33,423 nt of DNA from Caulobacteraceae bacterium (GCA_947474775.1 CANJKG010000004.1:1-33423); one strand, 5' to 3'; positions 20,466 to 30,772 are shown, counted from the stretch's first letter. A program made the numbers and translations. The notes: generated by a model from the sequence alone, not told the origin.

Positions 20466-21326
20466 ATGACGACGCCTTCAGATCCTGACGGCCTGCCCAA
20501 GGATCCCTCCGACTACCGGCCGCGGCGGATACTCTCACCCACCTTCTGGGCGATGATCGCGTTTGGCGTGCTCTGCGTGCTGGCCGGCGTGGCGGTGGCC
20601 ACCTGGGCGCCGAAGCTCATGCCCAAGGCCAGGCCAGGGGCGGCCGTCCAGGCCACCGCCGCGGAGCAGGCCCTGGTCACCGTCCCTCCCGAGCCTGCGC
20701 CCCTCGCCTTGCCCGCAGCGGCGGCGGCCGACATCGGCGAAGTGGAGCGGCTCAGCGCCCGGGTCGCGGCCCTGGAGACGCACGAAGCCCGGGTGAACGC
20801 GGCCGCCGCGGCCGCCCTGGCCGCCGCCGCCCTCATGGAGGTCTCGCAGAGTTCGCGCCCCTTCTCCGCCGAGCTCGCGGCGCTGAAGGCCGCCGCGCCG
20901 GGATCGCCGGAGCTGGCCGCGCTCACCCGGCTGGCGGAGACCGGCGCCCCCAGCCGCGCGGCCCTGGCGGCCAGTTTCCCCGACTACGCCGCCCGCGCCG
21001 CCGTCGCCAACCGTACGCCGGGCGAGGACGCCGGGCTGGGCCAGCGGATCGCCTACGGCCTGATGCGCGTGGTCACCGTGCGCCGCGTCGGCGACGTGGC
21101 CGGCGAGGGCCCCGACGCCCGCCTGGCCCGCGCCGAGCGGCTGGTGGAGGCCGGCGACATCGACGCAGCCCTGCGCGCCCTCGACACGCTGCCGCCCCCT
21201 GCGCGCGAGGCCATGGCGCCCTGGCGGACGCTGGCCGAGCGGCGGGCCGAGATCGACCGCGTCGCCTCCATCCTGCGCGGCCGGGCCCTGCAGACCCTGA
21301 CCGCCGCGGGCCTGGAGGGCGTATGA
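20466..21326 (+). CDS. COG4223/mitofilin (Mic60)-like inner-membrane protein
   Basis: Single N-terminal TM (FWAMIAFGVLCVLAGVAVATW), coiled middle, C-terminal VRRVGDVAGEGPDARLARAERLVEAGDIDAALRALDTLPPPA mitofilin-like signature; located between hemD and hemY. Confidence 0.8.
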   Translation: MTTPSDPDGLPKDPSDYRPRRILSPTFWAMIAFGVLCVLAGVAVATWAPKLMPKARPGAAVQATAAEQALVTVPPEPAPLALPAAAAADIGEVERLSARVAALETHEARVNAAAAAALAAAALMEVSQSSRPFSAELAALKAAAPGSPELAALTRLAETGAPSRAALAASFPDYAARAAVANRTPGEDAGLGQRIAYGLMRVVTVRRVGDVAGEGPDARLARAERLVEAGDIDAALRALDTLPPPAREAMAPWRTLAERRAEIDRVASILRGRALQTLTAAGLEGV

Positions 21327-22849
21327 TCCGCGCTGCGCTGGCCATCCTGCTGATCGCCGCGGCCGTGGTGGCCGGGCTGGCGCTGGCCGGCGACGCCGGC
21401 GCCGCCAGCGTGGTCTGGCTGGGCTGGCGGCTGGACATGACCGCGGCCACGGCGGTGCTGATCACCCTGATCCTGTCGCTGGTCACCACCATCGGCTGGC
21501 GGACCTTGCTGTGGGTGCTCGAGGCGCCCAAGCGGGCCGCGCGGGTGCGCATCGAGGCCCGCCGACGGCAGGCCAGCGAGGTTCTCACCAACGGCTTCCT
21601 GGCCGCCGCGGCCGGCGACGGGTCCGAGGCCCGCCGGCTGGCCAGGAAGGCCGAGACCCTGGCCACCGAGACGCCCGGCCTGGTCCGGGTCCTGGCCGCC
21701 CAGGCCGCCGAGGCCGCCGGCGACACCGCCGCAGCCCAGGCCGCCTATACCGCCATGCTCAGCTTCCCGGAGATGCGGCTGGCCGGCCACAAGGGGCTGA
21801 TGGCGCTGGCGGCCGGCCGCGGCGACCGCGAGGCCGCGCTGGGCCACGCGGAGGCGGCCTATGGCGCCGCCCGTCCGACCCGCTGGGCCTGGCGCGCCCT
21901 GCTGGAGGCCCGGCTGGAGGCCGCCGACTGGCCCGGCGCCCTGGAGCTGGTGCGCACGGCCCTGGCCCGCAAGATCGTGCCGCCGGTGATGGCGGAGCGG
22001 GCGCGGGCCGCCCTGCTCGCCGCCTCCGCCGCCCAGCTGGAACACGCCGCCGAGCCCAGGGGCCGTAACCTCGCCCTGGACCAGGCCGTGGAGGCCGCCA
22101 AGCTGCAGCCTGGCTTCGCGCCCGGCGTGGTGATGGCCGCGCGCCTGCTGGCCATCGACGGCAAGGCGGGCCGGGCGGCGAGCACCATCGAACAGGCCTG
22201 GAAGGCCGCGCCGCACCCCGCGCTCTGGCTGGCCTATCGCGACCTGAAGACCGCCGAGACGCCGAAGGCGCGCGCCGCGCGGCTGGCCGGGCTGGCGGCC
22301 ATCAATCCGCAGCATCGGGAGAGCCGCATCCTGCATGTGGAGCAGCTGCTGATCGCGGGAGACCCCGCTGGCGCCAGGGATGCGGCGCTGGCCCTGGACG
22401 GCGAACCGGAGAGCGCCCGCATCGCCGGGCTGATGGCCCGCGTCGCCTACGCCGGCGGCGGCGCCGACGAGGCGCGCATGTGGATGGCCCGCGGCCTGGC
22501 CGCCCCCCACGAGCCGGACTGGTCCGATCTCGATCCCGAGGGCCGCGCCTTCGCCTACCACGCCCAGGACTGGGCACGGCTGGTGACCACCTTCGCCGAG
22601 ACCGGGGAGCTGATCCATCCGCGCTTCGAGCGTCGCGAGCGGTCGCTGAGCGAGCTTCCGGAGCTGCCCCTGCCCTACCCCGACGCCGGCGCCTTCATGC
22701 CCGGCGATGGCGCCGAGCCGGTGCTCTACCCCGACGCGCCCGAGGAGTACGGCGGCGAGGATGTGCAGCCGCCGCCGCTCGCGCCGCCGCCGCCGCGCCG
22801 CTCCCAGGGCCGCCGGCGCCTGGTCGGCGGTCCCCGGGCCGCGAAGTAG
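21323..22849 (+). CDS. hemY: HemY N-domain-containing protein (heme biosynthesis operon protein)
   Basis: N-terminal two TM segments, GWRLDMTAATAV, TPR-like body; ATGA overlap with the upstream gene. Confidence 0.88.
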   Translation: MIRAALAILLIAAAVVAGLALAGDAGAASVVWLGWRLDMTAATAVLITLILSLVTTIGWRTLLWVLEAPKRAARVRIEARRRQASEVLTNGFLAAAAGDGSEARRLARKAETLATETPGLVRVLAAQAAEAAGDTAAAQAAYTAMLSFPEMRLAGHKGLMALAAGRGDREAALGHAEAAYGAARPTRWAWRALLEARLEAADWPGALELVRTALARKIVPPVMAERARAALLAASAAQLEHAAEPRGRNLALDQAVEAAKLQPGFAPGVVMAARLLAIDGKAGRAASTIEQAWKAAPHPALWLAYRDLKTAETPKARAARLAGLAAINPQHRESRILHVEQLLIAGDPAGARDAALALDGEPESARIAGLMARVAYAGGGADEARMWMARGLAAPHEPDWSDLDPEGRAFAYHAQDWARLVTTFAETGELIHPRFERRERSLSELPELPLPYPDAGAFMPGDGAEPVLYPDAPEEYGGEDVQPPPLAPPPPRRSQGRRRLVGGPRAAK

Positions 22850-22855
22850 CCAGGC

Positions 22856-23788
22856 TCAGAACGGCAGCGGCTGGCCCAGGCCCAGTTCGCGGGCCTTCTT
22901 CAGGACATAGGCGCTGCAGGCGACATCCTCGACGCCGACGCCCTGGCTCTCGAACAGGGTGACGGCCGCCGGCGAGGGCCTGCCCGCGACCTTGCCGCTC
23001 ACCACCTCGTGCAACTCCACCGCCTGGCTCCATCGGAATGCGCCGCGCTCGGCGGCCCATCGCAGCTCGCCGCACTCGATGCGAGCCTGGCGCAGGTCGT
23101 CCACGGCAATGACGGCGGCGCGGGTGATAGTGGTCTCGTCGATCTCGCGGCGGAGCCAGCTGTTGTTGCCGGCCGCCGAGATGTGGGCGCCCGGCTCCAG
23201 CAGGGCGCCGTCGAACACCGGCTCGGCCGACTTGGTGACGGTCACCACCACCTGCGATCCCACGACCGCATCGGCGCTGGACCCGACCGGCCTGACCTCG
23301 ACGCCGAGCCGGGCCTCCATCTCCTGGGCGAACATGGCGCGTCTCTCCGCGGCCCGGCTGAATACCTTGACCAGCTTCACTGGCCGCACGGCGCAGACCG
23401 CCTCGATCTGGGTGCGCGCCTGCCGGCCGGCCCCGATCAGGCCGACCACCGAAGCATCGGGCGCCGACATGTATTTGACCGCCACGCCGGTGGCGGCGCC
23501 GGTGCGGATCCAGGCCATTACCCCGGGCTCCAGCACCGCCTCCAGCGCGCCGCCGGCCGTCTCGTAGAGCAGCGTAAGGCTGGAGCCGTGGCGCACCGCA
23601 TGGGCCCCCGACCCCAGCGCGATCCCGCCCATGACGGCGAAGGTCGTGGTGGGCGAGTGGAAGCGCTGGCGCGGCATGTTCTCCACCAGGCCCGCCGCCT
23701 GTTGGCGGAAGAGATCTTCCAGCACGGCGATGCACTCGCCCATGGGCAGCAGCTTGCCGACGTCGTCGTTGCTCAGGAAAATCGCCAT
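22856..23788 (-). CDS. ornithine cyclodeaminase / mu-crystallin family protein
   Basis: ASVVGLIGAGRQARTQIEAVCAVRPVKLVKVFSR; start MAIFLSNDDVGKLLPM. Confidence 0.9.
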   Translation of the reverse strand: MAIFLSNDDVGKLLPMGECIAVLEDLFRQQAAGLVENMPRQRFHSPTTTFAVMGGIALGSGAHAVRHGSSLTLLYETAGGALEAVLEPGVMAWIRTGAATGVAVKYMSAPDASVVGLIGAGRQARTQIEAVCAVRPVKLVKVFSRAAERRAMFAQEMEARLGVEVRPVGSSADAVVGSQVVVTVTKSAEPVFDGALLEPGAHISAAGNNSWLRREIDETTITRAAVIAVDDLRQARIECGELRWAAERGAFRWSQAVELHEVVSGKVAGRPSPAAVTLFESQGVGVEDVACSAYVLKKARELGLGQPLPF

Positions 23789-23988
23789 GCCTGCCCCTGT
23801 AAGCGCATCCGCGTCATCTAGCATGGCCCCCGCCGGGCGGAGATTTTTAGGCAGCCCTGGACGGCGCCGCCTTGAGAACAAGCACAGGTCGTTTCAACGC
23901 CCCCGCACCGAGGCTTGGGGTGGACGATCCATGTCCGGCCCCGCAGATCGGGCGAGGTTCTTCAGGACGAAGCAGGGGTTGCGGGGCG

Positions 23989-25566
23989 ATGGGCAGGTTC
24001 GTGGGTGTTTCCTTGGCGCTGGCTATCGCCATGACGGGGGGACCACCAGCCGCGGCGCAGCAGGACATCGAGGCCCTGAAGGCACAGGCCATCGCCTATG
24101 TCGACGGCAAGGCGAAGCTCAACCAGGAAATCATCGACACCCTCTTCAGCTTCGCAGAGCCGGCCTTCGAGGAGGAGGAGACCGGCCGCTACCTGACCAA
24201 GATCCTCAAGGACGAGGGGTTCACCATCCAGTTGGGCGTCGGCGGCATGCCCACCGCCTGGGTCGCCACCTGGACCAACGGGACCGGCGGTCCGGGGCTA
24301 TCCTTCATCTCCGACGTCGATGGCCTGCGCGGCGTCTCGCAGAAGCCGGGCGTGCTCGCCAATGAGCCCCTGGTGGAGGGCGGCGACGGGCATGGCGAAG
24401 GCCACAACACCGGCATGGCCGTGAGCATCCTGGGCGCCCTGGCCACCAAGAAGATCATGCAGGAACAGGGGATCGCCGGGACGCTGCAGATCTGGCCCGG
24501 CATCGCCGAGGAGGTGCTGGGGGCTAAGGCGTTCTACGTCCGCGCGGGCGTCTTCAAGGGGATCGACGTGGTGCTGGCCAACCACGTCGGTCGGGACCTG
24601 ATGTCCGTGTGGGGCCAGGAGGGAAGCCTGGGCCTTATTTCCATGGAGTACCGGTTCAAGGGGACAACGGCTCACGCCGCGGGCGATCCCTGGGACGGCC
24701 GCAGCGCGCTGGACGCCGTGGAGCTCATGAACGCGGGCTGGAACTACCGGCGCGAGCACCTGCGCCCCGAACAGCGCTCGCACTATGTGATCACCCAGGG
24801 CGGCGACCAGCCGAACGTCGTCCCCGGCGAGGCGACGGTCTGGTACTATTTCCGCAACGTCGATGCGAAGTCCGTCGATGAGATGCGCCAGATCGCCGAC
24901 CGGATCGCCACCGGCGCCTCCCAGATGACCGACACCAGCTGGAGCCGCCGGATCCTCGGCTCGGCCTGGCCCCGGCACAACAACAAGGTCATCGGCGAGG
25001 TCTACGACGCCAACATCGTCCGCGTGGGCATGCCCCAGTGGAGCGCGGACGACCAGGCCTACGCCAAGGCGGTGCAGACGGCGTTGGGCGCCCCCGTCCT
25101 CGGCCTGAAGACCGAGGTCACGGAGATGGCCAAGCCGGGCCGTCCGGGCGGATCGGGCTCCGACGACATCGGCACCGTGATGTGGACCCTGCCCACCGCC
25201 CGGCTCTACTATCCGGCGAACATCCAGGGCCTGAAGGGCCACAGCTGGGAGGCCGCCCTGGCCTCGGCCACCCCGATCGCCCACAAGGGCGCGCTGGCCG
25301 GAGCCAAGGTCACGGCGCTGACCGCCATCGACTTCCTGCTGAAGCCGGACCTGATCGCCCAGGCCAAGGCCTATTTCACCGACGTCCAGACCAAGGACAT
25401 CAAGTACTATCCGCTCGAGGACCCCACGGACGTCCCGGCGATCTGGGTGAACGCGGAGGCCGACACCCGCAACCGGCCCCAGCAGCGGAAATTCTACTAC
25501 GACGCCAAGAAATACCGGACCTATCTCGACCAGCTGGGCGTCAAATACCCTGTCCTGACGAAGTAG
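23989..25566 (+). CDS. secreted M20-family amidohydrolase (AbgB-like)
   Basis: Signal peptide MGRFVGVSLALAIAMTGGPPAAAQ; FAEPAFEEEETGRYL, GHGEGHNTGMAVSILGA, GTTAHAAGDPWDGRSALDAVELMN motifs. Confidence 0.88.
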   Translation: MGRFVGVSLALAIAMTGGPPAAAQQDIEALKAQAIAYVDGKAKLNQEIIDTLFSFAEPAFEEEETGRYLTKILKDEGFTIQLGVGGMPTAWVATWTNGTGGPGLSFISDVDGLRGVSQKPGVLANEPLVEGGDGHGEGHNTGMAVSILGALATKKIMQEQGIAGTLQIWPGIAEEVLGAKAFYVRAGVFKGIDVVLANHVGRDLMSVWGQEGSLGLISMEYRFKGTTAHAAGDPWDGRSALDAVELMNAGWNYRREHLRPEQRSHYVITQGGDQPNVVPGEATVWYYFRNVDAKSVDEMRQIADRIATGASQMTDTSWSRRILGSAWPRHNNKVIGEVYDANIVRVGMPQWSADDQAYAKAVQTALGAPVLGLKTEVTEMAKPGRPGGSGSDDIGTVMWTLPTARLYYPANIQGLKGHSWEAALASATPIAHKGALAGAKVTALTAIDFLLKPDLIAQAKAYFTDVQTKDIKYYPLEDPTDVPAIWVNAEADTRNRPQQRKFYYDAKKYRTYLDQLGVKYPVLTK

Positions 25567-25643
25567 GCTCACCCGGCTTGGCGAACGGCGGCCTTACCGC
25601 TAAATAGGCGCACCCTGCGGCTGGCCTCCCAGCCGGAACCGGG

Positions 25644-25719
<76 letters not shown>

Positions 25720-25722
25720 CCC

Positions 25723-27423
25723 TCACCTCGGCGGCGCGCGCGGCATCGGCATGATCACGCCGACCTCCTTGGCGTAGGCTTCGTAGGCCTTCAGGAGTTC
25801 GGCCTTGCGGGCCGGCTCCTTCGCGGACAGGTCCACGGTCTCGCCGGGGTCCTGTGCGATGTTGAACAGCCGCCAGGTCTCGTCGCCGACGTCGATGAGT
25901 TTCCAGTCGCCCTGGCGCAGGGCGCGCTCGCTGAACAGGTGGGCGCCCACCGGCTGGTCGGCCGGATAGATCCGCGCCGCCTGGCCAGTTAGGTAGGGCA
26001 TCCAGCTACGCCCGCGGATCGGCTGCACCGGCAGCTTGCCGGGCTTGTCCGTCTTCGGCGCACCGGCCAGGTCGAGCATGGTCGGCGTGATGTCCATGAC
26101 GCTGGCGAAGGTCGGGTCGATGGCGCCCGCCCTGCCCAGACCTTTGCCCGTGACGAAGGAGACGACCCGCGTGCCGCCCTCACTCACCGAGGCCTTGTAG
26201 AGCCACGACGGGGCGGTCGATGCCCCGGCCCAGCCCGGGCCATAGGCCGGGAAGGTGTTGGGGCCGCCCATGGCTTCGAACCGGGTGTCCGACCGCGCCA
26301 AGCGCGCGCGCATGGTGGCGCCGGGGGAGGTCTCGGAATCCACCGCCTCGGCGCCATTGTCGGCCAGGAAGAAGATCACGGTGTCGTCGTACTCGCCGGT
26401 CTCCTTCAGCGCCGCGATCACCCGGCCGACATTCATGTCCAGGCGATCGACCATGGCCGCGTAGATCTCCATCCGCCGCGTCAGGGACGCCTTCTGCTCG
26501 CCCGACAGGGTCTCCCAACGGGGCCCCTTGGCCATGGGGTGCGGCAGGGTCTTCGCGTCGAGCAGGCCCAACTCCACCTGCCGCTTCAGGCGCCGCTCGC
26601 GCAGCAGGTCGTAGCCCTCGTCGTAGCGGCCCTTGTATTTGGCGATGGTCTCGGCCGGCGCCTGCAGCGGGTAGTGCGGGGCGGTGAACGGCAGGTAGGC
26701 GAAGAACGGCTTCCGCCCGTCTCGGCCCTCTCGGGTCGACTTGATCTGGGCGATCAGCTCGGTGGCGAACGCGTCGGAGGAATAGAAATCCGCCGGCAGG
26801 CTGGTGAGGGTCACCCCGTTGCGGCGATAGGTGGCTCCCGACACGGAATCGCCCAGCGTGGGACTGGTCACCAGGTAGCCGCCGAAGTGGTCGTGCGAAG
26901 CCTGCACCATGACGAAGCTGTGCTGGAAGCCGCGCTTCGACGGGTCCTGGTCCGGCGTGACACCCAGGTGCCATTTGCCGGAGTACAGCGTCCGATAGCC
27001 GGCGGCGGACAGCCGCTCCGCCACGGTCTTCACGTCGGAACGCAGATAGCCCTCATAGCCGGGCTGTCCGCGCTGATTGGCGGCCACCAGCTCCGCCATG
27101 GTCCCGAAGCCGGCGGTATGGTTGTCGGCGCCGGTCAGCAGCATAGAACGCGTCGGCGAACAGGTCGGCGCGGTGTGGAAGCCGGTGAGCCGCACCCCGG
27201 CCGTCGCCAGAGCGTCGAGGTTCGGGGTTTCGATCTCCCCCCCGAAGGCGCCGATGTCGGAGAAGCCGAGGTCGTCGGCGACGATCACCAGGAAGTTGGG
27301 ACGCTTCGGCGGCTCCGCGGCCCGGGCCGCGCCTGGCCCAACGCAAAGCGCCATCGCCGAAAGGATAAGCGCCAGCGGACTCCAGCCATACCTGCGCGCA
27401 CCGGATTTGCCTGAGCCCTGCAT
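25723..27423 (-). CDS. arylsulfatase (type I, formylglycine-dependent)
   Basis: CSPTRSMLLTG (CxPxR) sulfatase signature; RPNFLVIVADDLGFSDIGAFGGE N-terminal metal site; signal peptide. Confidence 0.94.
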   Translation of the reverse strand: MQGSGKSGARRYGWSPLALILSAMALCVGPGAARAAEPPKRPNFLVIVADDLGFSDIGAFGGEIETPNLDALATAGVRLTGFHTAPTCSPTRSMLLTGADNHTAGFGTMAELVAANQRGQPGYEGYLRSDVKTVAERLSAAGYRTLYSGKWHLGVTPDQDPSKRGFQHSFVMVQASHDHFGGYLVTSPTLGDSVSGATYRRNGVTLTSLPADFYSSDAFATELIAQIKSTREGRDGRKPFFAYLPFTAPHYPLQAPAETIAKYKGRYDEGYDLLRERRLKRQVELGLLDAKTLPHPMAKGPRWETLSGEQKASLTRRMEIYAAMVDRLDMNVGRVIAALKETGEYDDTVIFFLADNGAEAVDSETSPGATMRARLARSDTRFEAMGGPNTFPAYGPGWAGASTAPSWLYKASVSEGGTRVVSFVTGKGLGRAGAIDPTFASVMDITPTMLDLAGAPKTDKPGKLPVQPIRGRSWMPYLTGQAARIYPADQPVGAHLFSERALRQGDWKLIDVGDETWRLFNIAQDPGETVDLSAKEPARKAELLKAYEAYAKEVGVIMPMPRAPPR

Positions 27424-27554
27424 CTCGCACCCCCCAATCCATGACCATCGACGGGCGGCGTTCTGGGATCGTGCGATCCCCGCCGCCTCGTCCCCCGCGC
27501 CGATGGTTTTCCAGCGGTCCGCATCAAGGTGACATCGCGCGCCGCTCGAAGTCC

Positions 27555-27646
27555 AATTCGAAAGCGCCGGTCTCTCATAACGGCCGCAAATAGATCGCCG
27601 CCGGCCATTTATCTCCAATTCTTATGAGAGGCGAAAAATTCGAATT
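27555..27646. promoter_or_regulatory. mirrored 25-26 bp element in the sulfatase/TonB-receptor divergent region
   Basis: AATTCGA-N10-CTCTCATAA (27555-27580) and TTATGAGAG-N9-TCGAATT (27622-27646), inverted around a 41-bp core. Confidence 0.55.
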
Positions 27647-27763
27647 AGCCTTCGCCTGCCGTTTGGTGTCGTCTCACCTGTGCTGGACCCGAGACGGTCC
27701 AGACGACGCATCTTTGAAGCGTTCCCGACCGTCAACGTACGGTCGAATCATTGGGGGGGTGTC

Positions 27764-30685
27764 ATGCGCCACAGAGTGTTCCTGAACACGGCGGCCGGCG
27801 TGATGGCGATCGGCTCCGCCGCCTTGGCCCAGCCCGCTTCGGAGACCGAGGTCGGAGAGGTGGTGATCACCGGTTCTCGCATCGTCCGCGATGGCTATGA
27901 GGCGCCGACGCCGGTCACCGTGGCCACGGCCCAGGCCCTGAAGGCCGCGGCCCCTGGCAACCTCGCCGATGGCCTCAACCAGCTTCCCCAGTTCGGCGGT
28001 TCGATCGGACCGACCCGCCAGATCTACACCAACGTCACCGGCGCCAACCGCAGCGGCAACTTCCTGGCCCTTCGCAACCTCGGTCCCAGCCCGTCGGTAT
28101 CCGCGGGCCGCACCCTCACCATGATGGATGGGCGCAGGCTGCCGCCGACCACCTTCCAGGGTCTGGTGGACGCCGGCTCGATCCCGGAGTTGCTGGTCCA
28201 GCGGGTCGATGTGGTGACCGGCGGGGTCTCTGCGGTCTACGGCTCGGACGCCGTCGCCGGGGTCGTGAACTTCATCCTCGACAGCAGGTTCACCGGCGTG
28301 AAGGCCGAGGCCCAGGCGGGCTTCTCCAACTATAACGCCAGCGGGTTCTCCTACATCCCGGGCAAGCCGGGCCCCGGCAAGGACGGCGGGAAGAGCACGA
28401 TCAGCGACGGCAAGTCCTATAAGATCGGCGGCGCATTCGGCGCGCCCCTGTTGGACGGTCGCGGACACGTGCTGGCCAGCTTCGAGCGGACCAATCAGGA
28501 TCCGGTCAGGCGCGTGGACCGGCCCTATGGAACGGAAGGATGGGCGTTCGTCGGCAAGGCGGGCGCCGGACCGGCCGGCGCCGCGGCCAATCCCTTCTTC
28601 CTGTCGCGCAACGTCGTCCAGAACGTCAGCACCTACACCGGCAAGTTCACGGCGGGCCCGGCGGGCATCATCAACACCCTCGTCTCCGCCGACGGCAGGA
28701 CCGTCCGCCCCTGGGACGACGGCGCGCTCACGGGCGTTGCGGGGATATCGATCGGCGGCTCAGGTGACCCCAATCCGGTGACGTTGGCCCAGACCGGGGG
28801 CCTCAGGAACGACCAGGCTTTCGGCCAGGTCAGCTATGACCTCACCGAAGACGTCGCCGGTTCGGTGAACGCCACCTATTCACACAGCATCGGGAACATC
28901 GCCTCGGCCGGCGCCCAGATCTCCGGGATCCAGATGTTCAACGGCAACCCCTTCCTGCCGGCGGCGATCCAGCAGGTGATGACCGCGACCAACACGGCGA
29001 GCACGCCGTTCACCAAGCGGATGATCGACACCTATCCGATCGATGTGCGCGAAGCGAACAGCTCGCTCACCCTGACGGCGGACCTGAAGGGCAAGTTCGC
29101 CGACAAGTGGTCGTTCGAGGGCTACTATTCGTACGGCCGCACCCACAACAACTACTCGTCCATGCAGACCGAGAACAGCAAGTGGTACGCGGCCCTGGAC
29201 GCGGTGCGCGATCCGGCCACGGGCAACACAGTCTGTCGCATCACGCTCACCAATCCGACGGTCAAGCCGGGGTGCGTGCCCTACAACCCCTTCGGCCTGG
29301 ACAACGCCAGCGACGCGGCCAAGGCCTATATCGAGAGCGAATCCGCCTATGAGGCCACCCATACCACCCACATCGTCAACGCCAGCGTCTCGGGCGAGCT
29401 GTTCTCCACCTGGGCGGGGCCGATCGGGGTCTCGGTGGGCGCCGAATACCGCAAACTGCGGCTTGACCTGAACAGCAACTCCGATCCGTTCGAACCCCTG
29501 GACTACACCGGGATTCGCGGACTGCCGGCGACCCTGCCGCCCAGGTTCCTCAACACCAACCAGGGCGAGGCCCACGGCGGCACCAACGTCAAGGAGGTGT
29601 TCGGCGAAATCGCCGTTCCGCTGGCAAGAGATATGCCTTGGGCGAAGAGCCTGGAGGTTTCCGGCGCGGCGCGGCGCACCGACTATGCGCTCAGCGGTCC
29701 GGTCACCACCTGGAAGGGCGGGTTAAACTATGAGCCGTTCGAATCCCTGAGGTTCCGCGGCGCCATATCGCGGGACATCCGCGCGCCGACCCTGTTCGAG
29801 CTCTTCGCCACCGAATCGATCACCCGGGCGTCCACCCTCGATCCCTTCACCAACACCAGCGGGATCATTCCCGAGGGCCGGGGCGGCAACGCCAACCTGC
29901 AGCCCGAGATCGGCAAGACCAAGACCCTGGGGGTTGTCTATCGGCCCGAATGGGCCCCGCGTTTCGGAGTTTCGGTCGACTACTACGACATCCGGATCGC
30001 CGGCGCCGTGGGCACCCAGACCACACCGCAGATCCTGGCCGACTGTCTTGCCAGCAACGGCGCGGCCGCGGTCTGCAGCCTGATCGAGCGTCCGTTCCCC
30101 CTGACCAATCGCACGCCGGCGAACTTCCTGACCAAGGTCCGTCTGGTTCCGCTGAACCTGGCGTTCATCGAGACCAAGGGCGTGGATTTCGACGCCAACT
30201 ACAGCTTCGACCTCAGCACCCTGGTCGAGGGCAGGGTCGCGTTGCGCGCGGTGGTCAACTACGTGGACAGCTTTAAGACCCAGCTCACCGCCACATCCCC
30301 CGTCAACGAGGTGTCCGGCTGCACCTGCGTGTCGACCGGAGGGGCGCTGCCGAAATGGAAGGCGCTGGTCAGCGCCAACTACACCCACGAGGGCTTCGGC
30401 TGGCTGGTACAGGCCCGCTATATCGACAAGCTCAGGCTGGGCCCACAGGTCTATGTCCCGGACCACCTTCCGGCCTACACCTACTTCGACACCACGTTTA
30501 AGTACGACACCAAGTTCTCCGGCGTGAACACTCAGTTTTTCTTCACGGTCAACAACCTGTTCAACAAGATCTATCCGATCTGGACGGATCCAACGGCGAC
30601 TCCGGGCGGCGGCGGGCCGACCCTCTCCAGTATCTACGACGTGATGCTCCGCTACTACACGGTGGGCGTCAGGGCTCAGTTCTAG
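27764..30685 (+). CDS. TonB-dependent receptor
   Basis: Signal peptide, EVVITGSRIVRDGYEAPTPVTV plug start, VYGSDAVAGVVNFIL, C-terminal beta-barrel ending in aromatic residue (VGVRAQF). Confidence 0.95.
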   Translation: MRHRVFLNTAAGVMAIGSAALAQPASETEVGEVVITGSRIVRDGYEAPTPVTVATAQALKAAAPGNLADGLNQLPQFGGSIGPTRQIYTNVTGANRSGNFLALRNLGPSPSVSAGRTLTMMDGRRLPPTTFQGLVDAGSIPELLVQRVDVVTGGVSAVYGSDAVAGVVNFILDSRFTGVKAEAQAGFSNYNASGFSYIPGKPGPGKDGGKSTISDGKSYKIGGAFGAPLLDGRGHVLASFERTNQDPVRRVDRPYGTEGWAFVGKAGAGPAGAAANPFFLSRNVVQNVSTYTGKFTAGPAGIINTLVSADGRTVRPWDDGALTGVAGISIGGSGDPNPVTLAQTGGLRNDQAFGQVSYDLTEDVAGSVNATYSHSIGNIASAGAQISGIQMFNGNPFLPAAIQQVMTATNTASTPFTKRMIDTYPIDVREANSSLTLTADLKGKFADKWSFEGYYSYGRTHNNYSSMQTENSKWYAALDAVRDPATGNTVCRITLTNPTVKPGCVPYNPFGLDNASDAAKAYIESESAYEATHTTHIVNASVSGELFSTWAGPIGVSVGAEYRKLRLDLNSNSDPFEPLDYTGIRGLPATLPPRFLNTNQGEAHGGTNVKEVFGEIAVPLARDMPWAKSLEVSGAARRTDYALSGPVTTWKGGLNYEPFESLRFRGAISRDIRAPTLFELFATESITRASTLDPFTNTSGIIPEGRGGNANLQPEIGKTKTLGVVYRPEWAPRFGVSVDYYDIRIAGAVGTQTTPQILADCLASNGAAAVCSLIERPFPLTNRTPANFLTKVRLVPLNLAFIETKGVDFDANYSFDLSTLVEGRVALRAVVNYVDSFKTQLTATSPVNEVSGCTCVSTGGALPKWKALVSANYTHEGFGWLVQARYIDKLRLGPQVYVPDHLPAYTYFDTTFKYDTKFSGVNTQFFFTVNNLFNKIYPIWTDPTATPGGGGPTLSSIYDVMLRYYTVGVRAQF

Positions 30686-30772
30686 AGCCTGTTTGGTTCG
30701 AATGGGATCGAGAACCCGGTCTGGGGAGTTCGTGCGGGGATAGGCGTTCAAGACGCCTCCTCCGCGGCTTTG

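Noticed and set aside
21053-22618. 521-aa minus-strand ORF
   Set aside because: Antisense to the Mic60-like and hemY genes; Gly/Gln/His-rich shadow translation.
24728-24743. GAAC-N8-GAAC (also near 27143-27158)
   Set aside because: Spacer is 8, not 7, and both sites are inside coding sequence.
24298-25572. 424-aa minus-strand ORF
   Set aside because: Antisense to the M20 amidohydrolase, which has signal peptide and family motifs.
29723-30751. 342-aa minus-strand ORF
   Set aside because: Antisense to the TonB receptor barrel; no motifs.
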